The notes under the pieces were generated by a model that worked only from the letters and a program-made list of their open reading frames with translations, did not search any database and was not told the origin of the DNA. A stretch of 64,000 bases of DNA from an uncultured Vibrio sp. (GTDB taxonomy: Bacteria > Pseudomonadota > Gammaproteobacteria > Enterobacterales > Vibrionaceae), in contig CANNGN010000001.1 of assembly GCA_947504195.1 (NCBI GenBank), positions 707,510 through 771,509 of the forward strand, given 5' to 3'. Below, piece after piece: positions 56,416-64,000 of this stretch; positions within the stretch are counted from its first letter, which is position 1, and each line of letters starts with the position of its first letter. Made by a program: the position numbers and the translations under genes.

Positions 56416-56649
56416 ATGGTTCGCGATGAATTAGGAATTTGTTTATCTCATGAGCTTTTATCTGAAAATTTAAACGCTACATTTACACACATCAGAGCTT
56501 ATGAAGCTGAACATTCACGTCACCTAGATGAAGCACATGTGCTGCTAGCAATACCCCAAATGCAAGGTAGAGAAGTGTTGCATTCAATGGTTGGAAATAA
56601 GCGATTAGTTTGGAGAGCCGATTTTTGCTGTCCTTCACATCAGAAATAG
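56416..56649 (+). CDS. Small hypothetical protein (77 aa)
   Basis: The ATG at 56416 is preceded by GAGGGA with good spacing. The product is hydrophilic (SHELLSENLNATFTHIRAYE, EVLHSMVGNKRLVWRADFCC), without membrane helix or known motif. A small hairpin TTAGG-AAAGG-CCTAA lies in the leader. It converges with the P-loop kinase gene. I do not recognise the family; composition and ribosome site favour a real gene. Confidence 0.55.
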   Translation: MVRDELGICLSHELLSENLNATFTHIRAYEAEHSRHLDEAHVLLAIPQMQGREVLHSMVGNKRLVWRADFCCPSHQK

Positions 56650-56665
56650 CACTCTATCGATAATA

Positions 56666-57091
56666 TTATCTCAGTGGCTGATGCACGTTTTGCTTCAGCC
56701 ACTGGCATTTCTGCCACTTCTTTCTCATTTTATCGCGAGTATCATCATTCACTCCATGAATATTTTCAAATTCACCTACACAGCAAATAACATCAATCGC
56801 GATTTGTTTTTTTGTCGCAAATTCAATGTATGGCTTCATTTCCCAATATTGAATAAAAGTATTCGATACAACGATGCTATGGCCTTCGAGTAAACTCGCT
56901 ACCGCTGTTTGAAAACACCATTGATGGGCATCTTTTAGCCTATTCGCATCGAAGCGATACTCCCCTTTATGGTCGATAAAATACATATCCGCTTCAATAT
57001 GAACAGCTGCGAAACTACGCGCCAAAGTTGTTTTGCCAGATCCTGGCAAACCTCGGATAAGAATTAAACGTTGAGACAATGGAACTTCCAC
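56666..57091 (-). CDS. Small P-loop ATPase/kinase
   Basis: 141 residues. Walker A is RGLPGSGKTTLARSF near the N-terminus, followed by a strand with ADMYF and a VVSNTFIQYWEMKPYIEFA segment, similar to AAA_33 / NEDD4-binding-protein-2-like kinases. The annotated start is GTG with AAGG almost touching it. A TTG at 57079 is better spaced from the same site and may be the true start. Function unknown; no operon partner. Confidence 0.75.
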   Translation of the reverse strand: MEVPLSQRLILIRGLPGSGKTTLARSFAAVHIEADMYFIDHKGEYRFDANRLKDAHQWCFQTAVASLLEGHSIVVSNTFIQYWEMKPYIEFATKKQIAIDVICCVGEFENIHGVNDDTRDKMRKKWQKCQWLKQNVHQPLR

Positions 57092-57185
57092 CTTAGTTAA
57101 TAAAAAATCACTGCGATTATTTCACTATATCGTCGCTTTTCAGCATAATTTTAATTCGACATCACATCAAAGATCAGTATACTTT

Positions 57186-57201
57186 AGAAGTATAGACGTC
57201 T
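57186..57201. promoter_or_regulatory. MetJ operator (two tandem met boxes)
   Basis: AGAAGTAT (6 of 8) at 57186-57193 and AGACGTCT (8 of 8) at 57194-57201, abutting as MetJ requires, about 25 bp upstream of the metA start. Predicts repression by MetJ with S-adenosylmethionine. Confidence 0.88.
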
Positions 57202-57226
57202 AAAATAGCATTCAAGGAAGTTTATT

Positions 57227-58168
57227 GTGCCTATAAAAATACCTGACCAATTACCCGCTACTGATATTCTGAGAAATGAAAATATTTTCATTATGTCGGA
57301 AACTCGCGCATCTACTCAGGAAATACGTCCACTTAAAGTGATAATTCTAAACTTGATGCCAAAAAAAATTGATACTGAAACTCAGTTTCTCCGGTTGTTA
57401 TCAAATAGCCCATTACAAGTAGACGTCGAGTTATTACGTATTGATAATCGCCCGAGCAACAACACCCCTGAAGCACATTTAAATAACTTCTACCGTCAAT
57501 TCGAGTTAGTCAAAGACCGTAATTTTGATGGCTTGATTATTACTGGTGCGCCTCTTGGATTAGTTCAGTTTGAAGATGTTGTTTATTGGGACCACCTTAA
57601 AACAATCATTACATGGGCTCAAGATCATGTAACCTCAACTTTATATGTTTGTTGGGCAGTTCAAGCTGGGCTCAATATTTTATATGACTTACCAAAACGC
57701 ACCAAAAAAGACAAACTATCAGGGGTCTATACTCACCAGATACAGCACACGTATCACCCTTTATTACGCGGTTTCGATGATACTTTTGTCGCTCCTCATT
57801 CTCGGCATGCTGATTTCCCCGTCGAATTTATTCGTGAAAATACTGATTTAGATATTTTAGCTACATCTGAGCAAGCAGGTGTTTATTTGGCAGCAACTCA
57901 AGATAAACGCCACGTATTTGTCACTGGTCACCCAGAATATGAAGCAGCAACCTTGGGTAACGAGTATAAACGCGATTTAGCTGAAGGATTAGAGCCTTCA
58001 GTTCCACTCAATTACTATCCAAATAACAGCGCCAGTAATGATCCCAAAGCAACATGGAGAAGCCACGGCCACCTGCTTTTTTCTAATTGGCTAAATTACT
58101 GCGTTTACCAACAAACACCTTACGACCTTGACCGATTTAGTGAAGCGAACTTTACTAATGACGATTAG
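57227..58168 (+). CDS. metA: Homoserine O-succinyltransferase
   Basis: 313 residues, the usual MetA length. The GTG start at 57227 has AAGGAAG seven bases upstream. The catalytic Cys142 lies in YVCWAVQAG, and His235/Glu237 in TGHPEYE, matching the E. coli numbering exactly. It transfers an acyl group from succinyl-CoA to homoserine in the first committed step of methionine synthesis, in the cytoplasm. The MetJ operator directly upstream supports the assignment. It is monocistronic, followed by a hairpin. Confidence 0.97.
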   Translation: MPIKIPDQLPATDILRNENIFIMSETRASTQEIRPLKVIILNLMPKKIDTETQFLRLLSNSPLQVDVELLRIDNRPSNNTPEAHLNNFYRQFELVKDRNFDGLIITGAPLGLVQFEDVVYWDHLKTIITWAQDHVTSTLYVCWAVQAGLNILYDLPKRTKKDKLSGVYTHQIQHTYHPLLRGFDDTFVAPHSRHADFPVEFIRENTDLDILATSEQAGVYLAATQDKRHVFVTGHPEYEAATLGNEYKRDLAEGLEPSVPLNYYPNNSASNDPKATWRSHGHLLFSNWLNYCVYQQTPYDLDRFSEANFTNDD

Positions 58169-58239
58169 ATCGCATCCGTTAGTGTACTCATTGTTTATTA
58201 GGTGTGCCTAAAAGGAACTCTGACCGATAAATTTATAGA

Positions 58240-58279
58240 GACTAGATGTTACTTTTATTTTGACAAGTAATATCTAGTC
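58240..58279 (+). terminator. Hairpin after metA (probable terminator)
   Basis: 13-bp arms (58240-58252 and 58267-58279) with one mismatch, 14-base loop, followed by TTCGTTTATCTTATT. The weak T-tract leaves a leader-structure role for the next gene possible. Confidence 0.6.
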
Positions 58280-58305
58280 TTCGTTTATCTTATTGGAGTT
58301 TATCG

Positions 58306-58974
58306 ATGGTAAAATTCAGGTGTTTACCCATTATATACCTGTGTTTTGTCTTGGTTGGTTGCGTCAACAGCGACTCTACTGGAATGATCGATTATCCCAA
58401 AGCTGCACAAGTTAGAACACAACTAGGCTTGGCATATTTAGAATCAGGCCAATTAGAAAAAGCAAAATTCAATCTAATTCTCGCCCATCAATATGCTCCT
58501 GATGACCTTTCAACCAATTTAGCGCTTGCCCACTATTACATAACCCTTGGTGATTACCCTCGCGGTCAGTACCTATACCAAAGTATGCTTAAATTGTATT
58601 CTCATGATATTACCCTCCTGACTAATTATGCCACATTAATGTGTAAGCTCAGGAAGGAGGATGTTGCAAATAAATATTTTAAACGTGTATTTCAGTTAGC
58701 TTCTGGATATAAAATCCTAGCTAGTTTACAAAATGCAGCGATATGCGCGCGAAAAACCAATCACTCGAGTCAAGCAAGAAAACTCGCATCGAAAATTCTG
58801 ATTTTTGATCCTAATAATCATTTTGCTCATAAAATGCTTATTGAACTGGCTTTAGCGGAAAATAAAGATAGAGTTGCGTACCGACTGATGCAGCGCTACC
58901 GCACGCTTGTTGATTACAAACTCCCTCTTGCTTATGAAGGCAAGTATCATCAACTCGCGAAACAGTTTAATTAA
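58306..58974 (+). CDS. TPR lipoprotein, PilF/PilW-like
   Basis: 222 residues. A lipoprotein signal (VKFRCLPIIYLCFVLVGC, lipobox LVGC) is followed by TPR-type helical repeats (TQLGLAYLESGQLEKAKFNL, NLALAHYYITLGDYPRGQYL, ILASLQNAAICARKTNHSSQ). The repeat layout and length resemble PilF/PilW, the pilotin that helps the PilQ secretin assemble in type IV pili. The gene is away from the usual pilF neighbourhood (rlmN, ispG) and the repeats are divergent, so it may be a paralogue serving another outer-membrane complex. Confidence 0.7.
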   Translation: MVKFRCLPIIYLCFVLVGCVNSDSTGMIDYPKAAQVRTQLGLAYLESGQLEKAKFNLILAHQYAPDDLSTNLALAHYYITLGDYPRGQYLYQSMLKLYSHDITLLTNYATLMCKLRKEDVANKYFKRVFQLASGYKILASLQNAAICARKTNHSSQARKLASKILIFDPNNHFAHKMLIELALAENKDRVAYRLMQRYRTLVDYKLPLAYEGKYHQLAKQFN

Positions 58975-59219
58975 CGTTTTTTATTCCTGGGTTGCCTTAA
59001 AGGTTTATAGGGTTTATTCATATTTTTTCGAATTGTATAGTGAACTTTGCGATGTTTAATCACTTTTCTAGATCTTTCTATACGCTTATATTCTCGGTAT
59101 ACCAAACGAACGAAAAACATAAAGCCGATCAAAACAAGTACAGAAAAAAACAATATAAATGGTTCACATAGCCAGCCTGGTTGACACGGCACAAAAAATT
59201 CAACGTCTTTTATGCTCAT
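58971..59219 (-). CDS. Small single-span membrane protein (82 aa)
   Basis: The ATG has a near-ideal GGAGGT four bases upstream, so it is very likely translated. Residues 20-42 form a membrane helix (FILFFSVLVLIGFMFFVRLV) followed by a strongly basic tail (Arg/Lys/His-rich). It has two cysteines before the helix. No family recognised. It overlaps the convergent TPR gene by four bases. Confidence 0.7.
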   Translation of the reverse strand: MSIKDVEFFVPCQPGWLCEPFILFFSVLVLIGFMFFVRLVYREYKRIERSRKVIKHRKVHYTIRKNMNKPYKPLRQPRNKKR

Positions 59220-59254
59220 GCTACCTCCAAAATGTTACCTGTATAAAGCTAAGC

Positions 59255-60214
59255 CTAGCACCTCAACTTTGACCATTCTTTGCGTTGCACTTCATTTTGA
59301 AATGTCCAAGCAACAAACCTGGATATTTTTTGACCTTGCTTCATTTCCACAACTTTAACAGCCTCTACTTCAATTTTTTTCAATAGTTGTTTAAATGGTT
59401 TGATGTTCTCCGATTTCGACAATAGTGTAGAAAACCATAGAACTTGATTCGCAAACTCACGACTTTCATAAGCCATATTTGTTATAAACTTAATTTCTCC
59501 ACCATCACACCACAACTCATTACTCTTTCCACCAAAATTTAGTGCTGGTGTTTTCTTAACGTTCGGTTGAGGTGAATGGCCATTTTTACTCTTATTATTC
59601 GCTAGATTTTTTGCTTTTCTTAATGAACCTTGGCGTGCTTCTTGTTGAGAACGGTGAAATGGCGGATTACACAACGTAACGTCAAATCGATCAGCTTGAT
59701 GAATGATGCCCTTGAATATATGAGTGGGGTTTTGTTGCAAACGCAATTGAATCAATTTTCGAATTGAAGGATTTTGTTCCACTATTACCTTAGCGTTTGC
59801 TAACGATTTCTGTCCAATATCGCTTCCAACGACCTTCCATTTGTATTGAGCAGATCCAATAATGGGATAGATACAGTTTGCTCCGGTCCCAATATCAAGC
59901 ACTGTTTTTATCTTGTTATCCTTACCTTCACTCTGACTAAACATATCTGAGATTCGATGCAGGTATTCCGCTCTTCCCGGTATAGGTGGGCACAAGTATC
60001 CATCAGGAATATCCCAATATTGAATATTATAATGATAGGCGAGCAACGCCTTATTCAATAATTTAACAGCTAAGGGATCAAAAAAATTTATTGTAGGCTG
60101 CCCTTTTGGGTTCTGAATCATATACGCCTTTAATTCAGGAACTGCTTCGACCAATTTCGTAAAATCATACTGACCACGGTGGCGATTTCTCGGGTGCAAT
60201 GGACTTTGTTTCAT
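59255..60214 (-). CDS. rlmF: 23S rRNA (adenine-1618-N6)-methyltransferase
   Basis: 319 residues. The N-terminal HPRNRHRGQYDF motif, the SAM-binding region (VLDIGTGANCIYPIIG) and the catalytic NPPF motif (VTLCNPPFHRS) are those of RlmF (YbiN). It N6-methylates adenine 1618 in 23S rRNA. Basic C-terminus fits rRNA binding. It lies in a housekeeping run of short, independently transcribed genes. Confidence 0.93.
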   Translation of the reverse strand: MKQSPLHPRNRHRGQYDFTKLVEAVPELKAYMIQNPKGQPTINFFDPLAVKLLNKALLAYHYNIQYWDIPDGYLCPPIPGRAEYLHRISDMFSQSEGKDNKIKTVLDIGTGANCIYPIIGSAQYKWKVVGSDIGQKSLANAKVIVEQNPSIRKLIQLRLQQNPTHIFKGIIHQADRFDVTLCNPPFHRSQQEARQGSLRKAKNLANNKSKNGHSPQPNVKKTPALNFGGKSNELWCDGGEIKFITNMAYESREFANQVLWFSTLLSKSENIKPFKQLLKKIEVEAVKVVEMKQGQKISRFVAWTFQNEVQRKEWSKLRC

Positions 60215-60259
60215 TGTTTGTTATTACTCTCTACTCATCAAGGCGTCATATTAAACCAA

Positions 60260-60757
60260 TCAAACGTTAAGTTCGCGATAAATAATATAGAGCCGAGCGT
60301 CTAACTCAAGCTGAAAGTAATCAGGTAGCATATGGCAACAGAGTTGGTAAAAGGCTTTGTTATGTTCTTTTTCTTTAATATGAGCTAACTCGTGGACCAC
60401 AATCATATTAAGAAGCTCTTCAGGACCATCTTTAAACAGCGTCGAAATCCTTATCTCATTCCGTCTTTTTATTTTACCTCCATGGATTTTATTCGCATAC
60501 GTATGCAGTCCAAGAGCGTTATTAATTACGTGTATTTTACTGTCGAATACAACTTTATTAATCGACTGTGATTTCTTTAAATAGCGCTCTTTAATTGCCA
60601 TTGTATAAGCATAGAGTGCCTTTTCACTTTGAATATGATGTACCTTTGGATAGCGTTGGTCGAACCAAGCAATAAACTTTCCACGAGCAACTAAACCTTC
60701 TACTTGCTCGATAATATGAGTAGGGTACCCCTTTAAATAACGCTTTATAACATCCAT
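60260..60757 (-). CDS. YgjP-like (DUF45/WLM) zinc metallopeptidase
   Basis: 165 residues. The zinc site HELAH (VVHELAHIKEKEHNKAFYQ) with a downstream His/Glu set (EKEHNK) and RRNEIRIS upstream match the M48-related YgjP/SprT-like family. No signal peptide. No clear ribosome site seen. The substrate is unknown. Confidence 0.8.
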   Translation of the reverse strand: MDVIKRYLKGYPTHIIEQVEGLVARGKFIAWFDQRYPKVHHIQSEKALYAYTMAIKERYLKKSQSINKVVFDSKIHVINNALGLHTYANKIHGGKIKRRNEIRISTLFKDGPEELLNMIVVHELAHIKEKEHNKAFYQLCCHMLPDYFQLELDARLYIIYRELNV

Positions 60758-60903
60758 TGTTCAATGTGCACCTTGTACCTAAATTTGTGTTTAAACGACT
60801 AATCACTAGTTACGGCAAATTATCTTTTAACCCCATGATATAACCTACACTTGGTATCTCGTGATAATATCTTTAATATCTTTTTTGATTGGCTAAAATA
60901 CCT

Positions 60904-61458
60904 ATGTCTTCTGAAATTACACGTATCGAAAATGAAGTAAACCAATGGCTTGATAATATAGTAATTGGCCTCAATTTGTGTCCTTTCGCTGCTAAACCAC
61001 AGCGAAATAACCAAATTAGAATTGCAGTCACATCAGCGGACAACGATGAAGCGCTATTAGAATCAGTCTATCTACAGCTGAAAGATTTAGACACACTACC
61101 TGATCATGAGCTAGAAACGACAGTAGTTGTTGTGCCGAACATGCTGAGTGATTTCGATGATTATTTATTTTTTACTGATTGGTTAAATGCAGTATTGAAG
61201 ACAGAAGGATGGGAAGGAATTTATCAAATAGCAACTTTCCATCCTAATTATTGCTTTCAAGGTAGTCAGCCCGAAGATAGTGAAAACTTAACCAATCGCT
61301 CTCCTTACCCGATCTTCCATTTAATTAGAGAAGCGAGCATGGAAAAAGTCCTGGCACATTACCCTAACCCAGATGAAATACCTGAAATCAACATAAAAAA
61401 AATGGAAGAGCTCAATCATCACGAACGTGAAAAGCTATTCCATTACTTACAAAAATGA
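60904..61458 (+). CDS. DUF1415 family protein
   Basis: 184 residues from the ATG at 60904; an in-frame TTG at 60889 is upstream but lacks a site. Family motifs: GLNLCPFAAKP near the N-terminus, DFDDYLFFTDWLN and the central YQIATFHPNYCFQG. Conserved His and Cys suggest an unknown enzymatic or metal role. A cytoplasmic conserved gammaproteobacterial protein of unknown function. Confidence 0.85.
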   Translation: MSSEITRIENEVNQWLDNIVIGLNLCPFAAKPQRNNQIRIAVTSADNDEALLESVYLQLKDLDTLPDHELETTVVVVPNMLSDFDDYLFFTDWLNAVLKTEGWEGIYQIATFHPNYCFQGSQPEDSENLTNRSPYPIFHLIREASMEKVLAHYPNPDEIPEINIKKMEELNHHEREKLFHYLQK

Positions 61459-61516
61459 TGCTACAAAAATAAAGTTATTAAAATCAAGCTGTTTACTAAA
61501 TTTGATTTTCGTATTT

Positions 61517-61557
61517 GAGTAAACCAGTCAGTTCGATATGCACTGATTGGTTTACTC
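61517..61557. terminator. Bidirectional terminator
   Basis: 15-bp arms GAGTAAACCAGTCAG / CTGATTGGTTTACTC (one mismatch) at 61517-61531 and 61543-61557, between the DUF1415 gene and the convergent RTX gene. Confidence 0.8.
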
Positions 61558-61570
61558 GCTACACGAAACG

Positions 61571-64000
61571 TTACGCTTTTATCGTGAATTCAAGATCATT
61601 CACAATGACTGAAACATCAGCGCCAGCTCCAATCGATGCTGAATCACCAAAATTAGCGACAGATACTCCATCAACCTGTAATGAATCTTCCGTTATCTTC
61701 ACATGTGACTCTAAGTATTCTTGAATAGCTGAATATTCCGCACTGACATCTACATCTAATATTTCCGATAAGTCAATTGAATCATCACTACTATTAAAAT
61801 CCTGTAACGTATCTTTACTTGAGTCTATGACAAATCGGTCATTTCCTTGGCCTCCATAGAGGTTATCAGATGAGTTGTCTGAAATTATCGTGTCACTTGA
61901 ATAATCGTAACTCGCTCCAGTTAAAATATCATTTCCATCACCACCATAGAGGTCATCACTGCCCTCTCCACCTATAAGAATATCATCACCACCAAGGCCG
62001 ACTAGGTAGTCGTCACCGTCTTCTCCATCGAGCACGTCACCACTTTCATCATCATAGCTATCACCAGATTCATCATAGGAAAAGCTGATCAATGTATCAT
62101 CGCCATCTCCACCTAATAACCAATCTTCACCTTCGCCTCCAACAAGGTAGTCATTACCTGCCCCCCCTTCAATAACATCATTTCCTGAGTCACCGTATAT
62201 TGTGTCACCTTGATTGCTGTTACTGACGAGCTCTTCATCAACGCTTTCAGCCTCTAAGTTAGAATCTAGGGCGCTTGCAAAACTCTCTACAGATATTGGT
62301 TCGGATTCATAGTTACGTACGACAGGAAACTCATCCGAACCTAATAAGTAATAATCAGAGCCATTACTTGATAACTGAACATCGAGTACGTAATTTATGC
62401 CTTGATCCCAATAGATGATTTCTATCTCATGAATACCACTATCTGACACACTAAATTCGAATGTATCAACAGCTTGTGGTTGGTTGTGATCGACCTCACT
62501 CACAACTACACCGTCTATTTTAATTTGGTAGCCATCATCAGCCGTAACCTGAATAGAATAGTCGCCTGCAGATAATTCAACCCCACCATATAGACGAACA
62601 ACAGCATCACTAGACGTTGTTTTATTATGGTAATTAATGGAGCCTGCATCCTCACCGAGCCAAGTTTCAAAGTTAGAAGAATTGGCCCCATCGGTCGAGG
62701 TACCACCTAAGTCGTCATCGGTATTAATACCAACGCCACTAGAATAAGAGACACCTGTAGATATAAAGGTCGCATTAGGATCTTGGTCATCAATAACGCC
62801 TATCGCATCGGCGATCGACGTTAAGTTTCCATAATCACCCATTGAATCGTCATAGTTATAAAACTCCCCCCGAAGCCCTGAATTCGACTCAACATTCACA
62901 GTGATAGTTTTGGATTGAGTAGCCGTAGCTGAACCATCGGTGGATAAGGCATCAAATTGCAGTTCCACACTTCCAACATAGTCTTCAGGTGGAGTTACAA
63001 CTAAAGTTTCAAAATCAAATCCGGTTACATCATAACTCGTGGTTTCATCGGTTATGGTGATCGTTTGACCATTGCCATCGGTTAGTGTTATCCCTGAAAT
63101 GGTTGAACTAACCGCGACTGTAATCACATCATCAACATCCGGCGAGGTAACCGTAAATGGCTCAAGTGTAATATTACTATTCTCAACGCCTTCGTTTAGA
63201 CCATAGACAACGACGTAATCGCCCTCTGAAGTCTCGATAGTATTCGATACATTCCCGACACCAGATGCTTCTAAAGCATCAAGTGAACTAAATAATTGGA
63301 AGTTATCTGAGCTTAAATCGATTGCGTCTGCGCCATCTACTTCAACGGTAATATCATAATTACCGGGGCCTCTCTGGTTAGCGTGAGCAATTTCAATCGC
63401 ATAATAACCGCTCTCGGTTGGCGAAACGGTCAGTTCATTGATATTACTTCTATCCGCACTCCACTGAAGCGTGCCAGTGTCGTCACCACCTAAACTAATT
63501 GAAAGAGTATCGTCGGCCGTACCATCAAATACATAAGTCGAGCCCGCCTCGAGGTATATATAACCAGATATGATTGAAAAATCCCCTCCAGACACACTTG
63601 CAGATTCAACTTCAGATATCACGGTGCTGCTATCTGGTGTTGGGTTCGTTGCTTTCGTATCAATAATGAACTGAGAAAACTCCTCTTCTGTCATTCCTCG
63701 CCCGCTACCATTAGCGATACCCGACCATTGTTCAAGAAGGAGACCATCACCAGTTGAAGTTGAGTTAGTATCTATTATCTCTACTTCAGCAATAGGTGTG
63801 ACTTCCTCCACGGTGCTTGCACTATAAGTGTTACCCGAGTTGTCACTTCCAGTGACGCTAGCAGTAACACTGCTATCTTGATCTAAGTCAGAGCCTGCAA
63901 CAGGAATTGAGTAAACAAGTGTCCCCGCGCCATCATCAATCACATCACCGGTGTATTCTGTGCCGTTCACTTCTAACGTGACAATATCGCCCAGTGATGC
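61571..64000 (-). CDS. Large RTX/PA14 secreted protein, C-terminal part (5' truncated by window edge)
   Basis: The frame is open through 64000, so the N-terminus is outside; about 810 C-terminal residues are visible. In order: an Ig-like end (VTGSDNSGNTYSAS); beta-sandwich domains including a PPC-like segment near 63350-63600; a cadherin-like repeat near 62880-63180; a PA14 domain (GEFYNYDDSMGDYG ... ADDGYQIKIDGVVV, 62350-62880), which often binds glycans. Then come RTX nonapeptides (GGAGNDYLVGGEGEDWLLGG ... GGQGNDRFVID, about 61830-62200) and a type I C-terminal signal. It is a second type I secreted adhesin or enzyme, needing Ca2+ to fold outside. Its exporter is not visible. Confidence 0.9.
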   Translation of the reverse strand, partial: ASLGDIVTLEVNGTEYTGDVIDDGAGTLVYSIPVAGSDLDQDSSVTASVTGSDNSGNTYSASTVEEVTPIAEVEIIDTNSTSTGDGLLLEQWSGIANGSGRGMTEEEFSQFIIDTKATNPTPDSSTVISEVESASVSGGDFSIISGYIYLEAGSTYVFDGTADDTLSISLGGDDTGTLQWSADRSNINELTVSPTESGYYAIEIAHANQRGPGNYDITVEVDGADAIDLSSDNFQLFSSLDALEASGVGNVSNTIETSEGDYVVVYGLNEGVENSNITLEPFTVTSPDVDDVITVAVSSTISGITLTDGNGQTITITDETTSYDVTGFDFETLVVTPPEDYVGSVELQFDALSTDGSATATQSKTITVNVESNSGLRGEFYNYDDSMGDYGNLTSIADAIGVIDDQDPNATFISTGVSYSSGVGINTDDDLGGTSTDGANSSNFETWLGEDAGSINYHNKTTSSDAVVRLYGGVELSAGDYSIQVTADDGYQIKIDGVVVSEVDHNQPQAVDTFEFSVSDSGIHEIEIIYWDQGINYVLDVQLSSNGSDYYLLGSDEFPVVRNYESEPISVESFASALDSNLEAESVDEELVSNSNQGDTIYGDSGNDVIEGGAGNDYLVGGEGEDWLLGGDGDDTLISFSYDESGDSYDDESGDVLDGEDGDDYLVGLGGDDILIGGEGSDDLYGGDGNDILTGASYDYSSDTIISDNSSDNLYGGQGNDRFVIDSSKDTLQDFNSSDDSIDLSEILDVDVSAEYSAIQEYLESHVKITEDSLQVDGVSVANFGDSASIGAGADVSVIVNDLEFTIKA

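Noticed and set aside
61830..62200. Tandem repeats as a CRISPR array
   Set aside because: The periodicity is coding RTX nonapeptides (GGxGxDxLx) in frame, with no spacer/repeat structure.

Overview
The window looks like a chromosome of a marine gammaproteobacterium of the Vibrionaceae type. The basis is the mix of housekeeping genes (metA with a MetJ operator, rlmF, a DUF1415 gene, a YgjP-type metalloprotease, tandem tRNA-Val(GAC) genes), moderate AT richness, FNR-like and sigma-54 control signals, and large type I secreted adhesins. No plasmid or phage backbone genes and no insertion sequences were seen.

Region 1 (1-12.6 kb) is an anaerobic redox island. It holds a 5'-truncated ferredoxin/GltD-like/ferredoxin oxidoreductase, an SdhA/AprA-type flavoprotein and an MFS transporter on the + strand. 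On the - strand is a two-subunit molybdenum enzyme. Its large subunit carries the active-site constellation of pyrogallol-phloroglucinol transhydroxylase (as I recall it from the Pelobacter enzyme) plus an SCP2-like N-terminal extension. A divergent GAF-AAA-Fis sigma-54 activator, a near-consensus -24/-12 promoter, paired palindromic operators and an FNR-like box make a coherent control region. MobB (MGD cofactor insertion) follows. A polyhydroxylated aromatic is the most likely substrate, but this is unproven.

Region 2 (12.7-21.9 kb) holds a TauE/SafE permease, a CynX-like MFS protein and an alpha-galactoside module: a MalK/UgpC-like ATPase diverging from two permeases, a binding protein and a GH36 alpha-galactosidase. 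A LacI-family-type operator sits in the divergent promoter region, with no LacI gene in the window.

Region 3 (22.2-53.5 kb) is the most unusual part. It encodes a type I secretion system (ABC exporter, HlyD-like adaptor, TolC-like outer membrane protein), a roughly 7,880-residue non-RTX Ig-repeat adhesin, and a MotA/ExbB-like protein fused to a degenerate EAL domain. Beside the fusion lie a MotB/ExbD-like single-span protein with a membrane aspartate and a second small single-span protein. The parts list matches the Salmonella SPI-4 SiiABCDEF giant-adhesin system (SiiA/B proton channel, SiiC/D/F secretion, SiiE adhesin). The c-di-GMP-binding-type EAL domain fused to the channel subunit suggests that c-di-GMP gates a proton-driven step in adhesin release or retention, a LapD-like logic built on a different scaffold.

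Region 4 (53.9-61.5 kb) holds two tRNA-Val genes, a membrane GGDEF cyclase, a DUF2726/zinc-finger protein, a small P-loop kinase, metA, a PilF/PilW-like TPR lipoprotein, a small membrane protein, rlmF, a YgjP-like metalloprotease and a DUF1415 protein. Region 5 (61.6-64 kb) is the C-terminal part of a second large secreted protein, with PA14 and RTX repeats, running off the right edge.
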